Shown one piece after another: positions 58,917 to 64,000 of a stretch of DNA of 64,000 nt. Position 1 is the stretch's first letter. Every line of letters begins with the position of its first letter. Position numbers and translations under genes: made by a program. Under the pieces are notes generated by a model, which made no database searches, was not told the origin of the DNA, and saw only the letters and a program-made list of their open reading frames with translations. This stretch comes from Chlorella sorokiniana (Eukaryota > Chlorophyta > Trebouxiophyceae > Chlorellales > Chlorellaceae), in NCBI GenBank assembly GCA_025917655.1, contig CP084614.1, positions 1,550,001-1,614,000 of the forward strand. Reading direction: 5' to 3'.

Positions 58917-60426
58917 GTCTGCAATGGCGCGAAACTCAGGACTCAGGCGTGGGCGCAGACGTACCAGCCGGCAGCATCAGCCACTGGGAAATATGCTCAC
59001 CTGGGGGGCACCGTGCCTGGGCCTTGAATGCCACCTTCAAAAGGAACCATTATTCCCGATCCTGCATCAGCATGACGATCACAAACGATAACAACACGGT
59101 GCACCAAGCCGAAAGCCGAACGGCAGGGGGCTATACACCGGCGGCTCTTCTGACGGCCTTGAGCAGTTTATATCATCGCAACCCCGCCTAAAACCTCGCC
59201 GCGGATCCCAACTGGCCGCGTTGCGGCGGCAAACCAGCATGCCCCCTCGCGATAGCGTCACGCAGCCCCACCCGCTGTCGAGAGCTACTTTGAGCGTCGT
59301 TAACGTCTTGTTATCACCTTTTGAGGCGATTTTAGTGGTTAGGAACGTGTTTCGCAGACCGGCTGCAGGGCGGGGGTGGGGGAGGTAGGGGAGCAGTTCT
59401 CGCGTCTGCACTTGGCTCCAAACCGATCTTAAACTGATTTGGTCGAAACGCAGCGCCACAGGCACGGGTCTGCGCGATAACGAGAGGCTGCTGGTTGCTC
59501 GGCACCGCCCAGAGAGGATGGACGGCTGCAGACTGGGACTAAGTCATCAAGGCCAATGTGAAATGTGAGAATGCAGGCGAGAGACGGTGCGGGGGAGAAG
59601 GTTCGGGCGGCAGGTTTTCTTCCGTGTCTGTTGCATAAACTTAGTAAAATCAGTTCCAGGGTCCGCGGCTCATTTTTTTCTGGTCACAACAATCACCAGT
59701 TTGCAATGTGCAAGAGGGGGTAAAAAATCCTGGCCGTAGACTTCTCCCGCTTGGCAGGACCGGTTGCACATCGAGAGCTCGGCCCGCCGAGGTTTCAGGG
59801 ACATAGAGCGCTCCGCAGCGAGCTCCAGGCCATGTCTTATGTTCTATGTGCAGATGGCGTGCAGCTGTCGTGCAGATGGAAGCGGCTGCACCAGCGGTGC
59901 GGCAGGCATGCCGTGCGAGCGGCAGTCTGGTTGGGATGCTAGGAGCAATAAAGGGTGTTCGACATTCGATCCCAGGGCAATGTGCAGTCTAGCAGGGTTG
60001 TTCTCGGTGTCCGTGAGCACAGCTCTGCTGGCTCTTCCTGTGCAGCGAGGCTCGGAACTGTGCAAAGGCAACACCGAAAGACTGCCGTGACCCCAGAGCA
60101 CGAGCATGGTGGGAGCGTTCAAAATGAGCTGATTTGACGATGATTGCTCCTGAAGATTTCTGGATTTGACGCTATGCCAGGTGGTGGTTGAGCACCACCT
60201 GGCGCAGTTGGGAACGCCGATACTCCCAGTTAGGGTAAACCCAGCGCAGAGACAACGGAAATGATTGTAGCATTGAAAAATATTCAAAGGAAGACATGCA
60301 ACCCTGCAGGGAAGTGGTGCACGGGGTGAAAGTGGAGCATTCTCGCCAGGGTGGCATTTCACGACAGCATTTCAAAATGGCCCGCTTCTCACCGCCCCGC
60401 AGGCCCTTCAACAAAACTTCGGCACC
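58917..60426. other. Divergent intergenic region, bZIP gene / MCM6
   Basis: About 1.5 kb, moderately GC-rich with AT-rich patches, between two divergent genes. It carries a perfect hairpin at 60176-60203 but no conserved coding sequence, tRNA or mobile element. Confidence 0.55.
60176..60203. promoter_or_regulatory. Perfect 11-bp inverted repeat upstream of MCM6
   Basis: GCCAGGTGGTG and its exact complement CACCACCTGGC are separated by six bases (GTTGAG). The element lies about 220 bases before the MCM6 ATG. It could be a dyad binding site for a dimeric factor or a hairpin in the 5' leader. The structure is certain; the function is inference. Confidence 0.6.

Positions 60427-64000
<3,574 letters not shown>

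Overview
The window reads as nuclear DNA of a green alga, most likely a trebouxiophyte of the Chlorella type. The base composition is very GC-rich. Genes are dense and split by many short GT-AG introns. Proteins carry runs of Ala, Gln and Gly. The gene set is that of a photosynthetic eukaryote: chloroplast ATP synthase b', Psb27, a ClpF-type Clp adaptor and an LPA3-like DUF1995 protein sit beside MCM6, NOL6/Utp22, NUP107 and an NSUN2-type RNA methyltransferase. No operons, rRNA genes, tRNA genes, CRISPR arrays or complete transposons were seen. The species assignment is inference.

Layout, left to right. 1-1655 (+): 3' part of an ADCK1-like ABC1 kinase. 1679-4206 (-): an NADH-pyrophosphatase-type Nudix protein that runs into a Janus/PHPT1 phosphohistidine phosphatase domain. 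4886-9816 (-): NSUN2/TRM4-type m5C methyltransferase with a C-terminal array of VKQE repeats. 11104-12626 (+): ATPG. 13037-14319 (+): F-box protein. 15127-21087 (+): NOL6/Nrap. 21437-25070 (-): low-complexity nuclear-type protein with a CENP-C-like motif and half of a CXXC zinc motif. 25914-28175 (-): unknown low-complexity protein. 28603-29711 (+): PSB27. 30662-32558 (-): ClpF. 33049-34963 (+): LPA3-like. 35281-35796 (-): small secreted protein. 36016-37644 (+): POC5-like centriolar protein. 37891-41760 (-): ZIP metal transporter with a long coiled coil. 42132-47932 (+): NUP107. 47909-49037 (-): CPBP/CAAX-type intramembrane protease. 49471-52899 (+): zinc-finger/UBA protein. 53245-53711 (-): small conserved protein with a GC-AG intron. 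55894-58916 (-): bZIP factor. 60427-64000 (+): MCM6, cut by the right edge.

PSB27, ClpF and the LPA3-like gene are consecutive and all concern photosystem II assembly or plastid protein quality control. The last two are divergent across about 490 bases. The remaining genes are mixed housekeeping.

Many conserved domains are broken by a one-base slip inside a G or C run (for example MCM6 near 63112 and 63810, NSUN2 near 7723, the UBA domain near 51593, PSB27 near 28911). Family-conserved sequence continues on both sides, so I read these as homopolymer errors in the assembly rather than dead genes. Exon limits and protein lengths below are therefore approximate unless stated.
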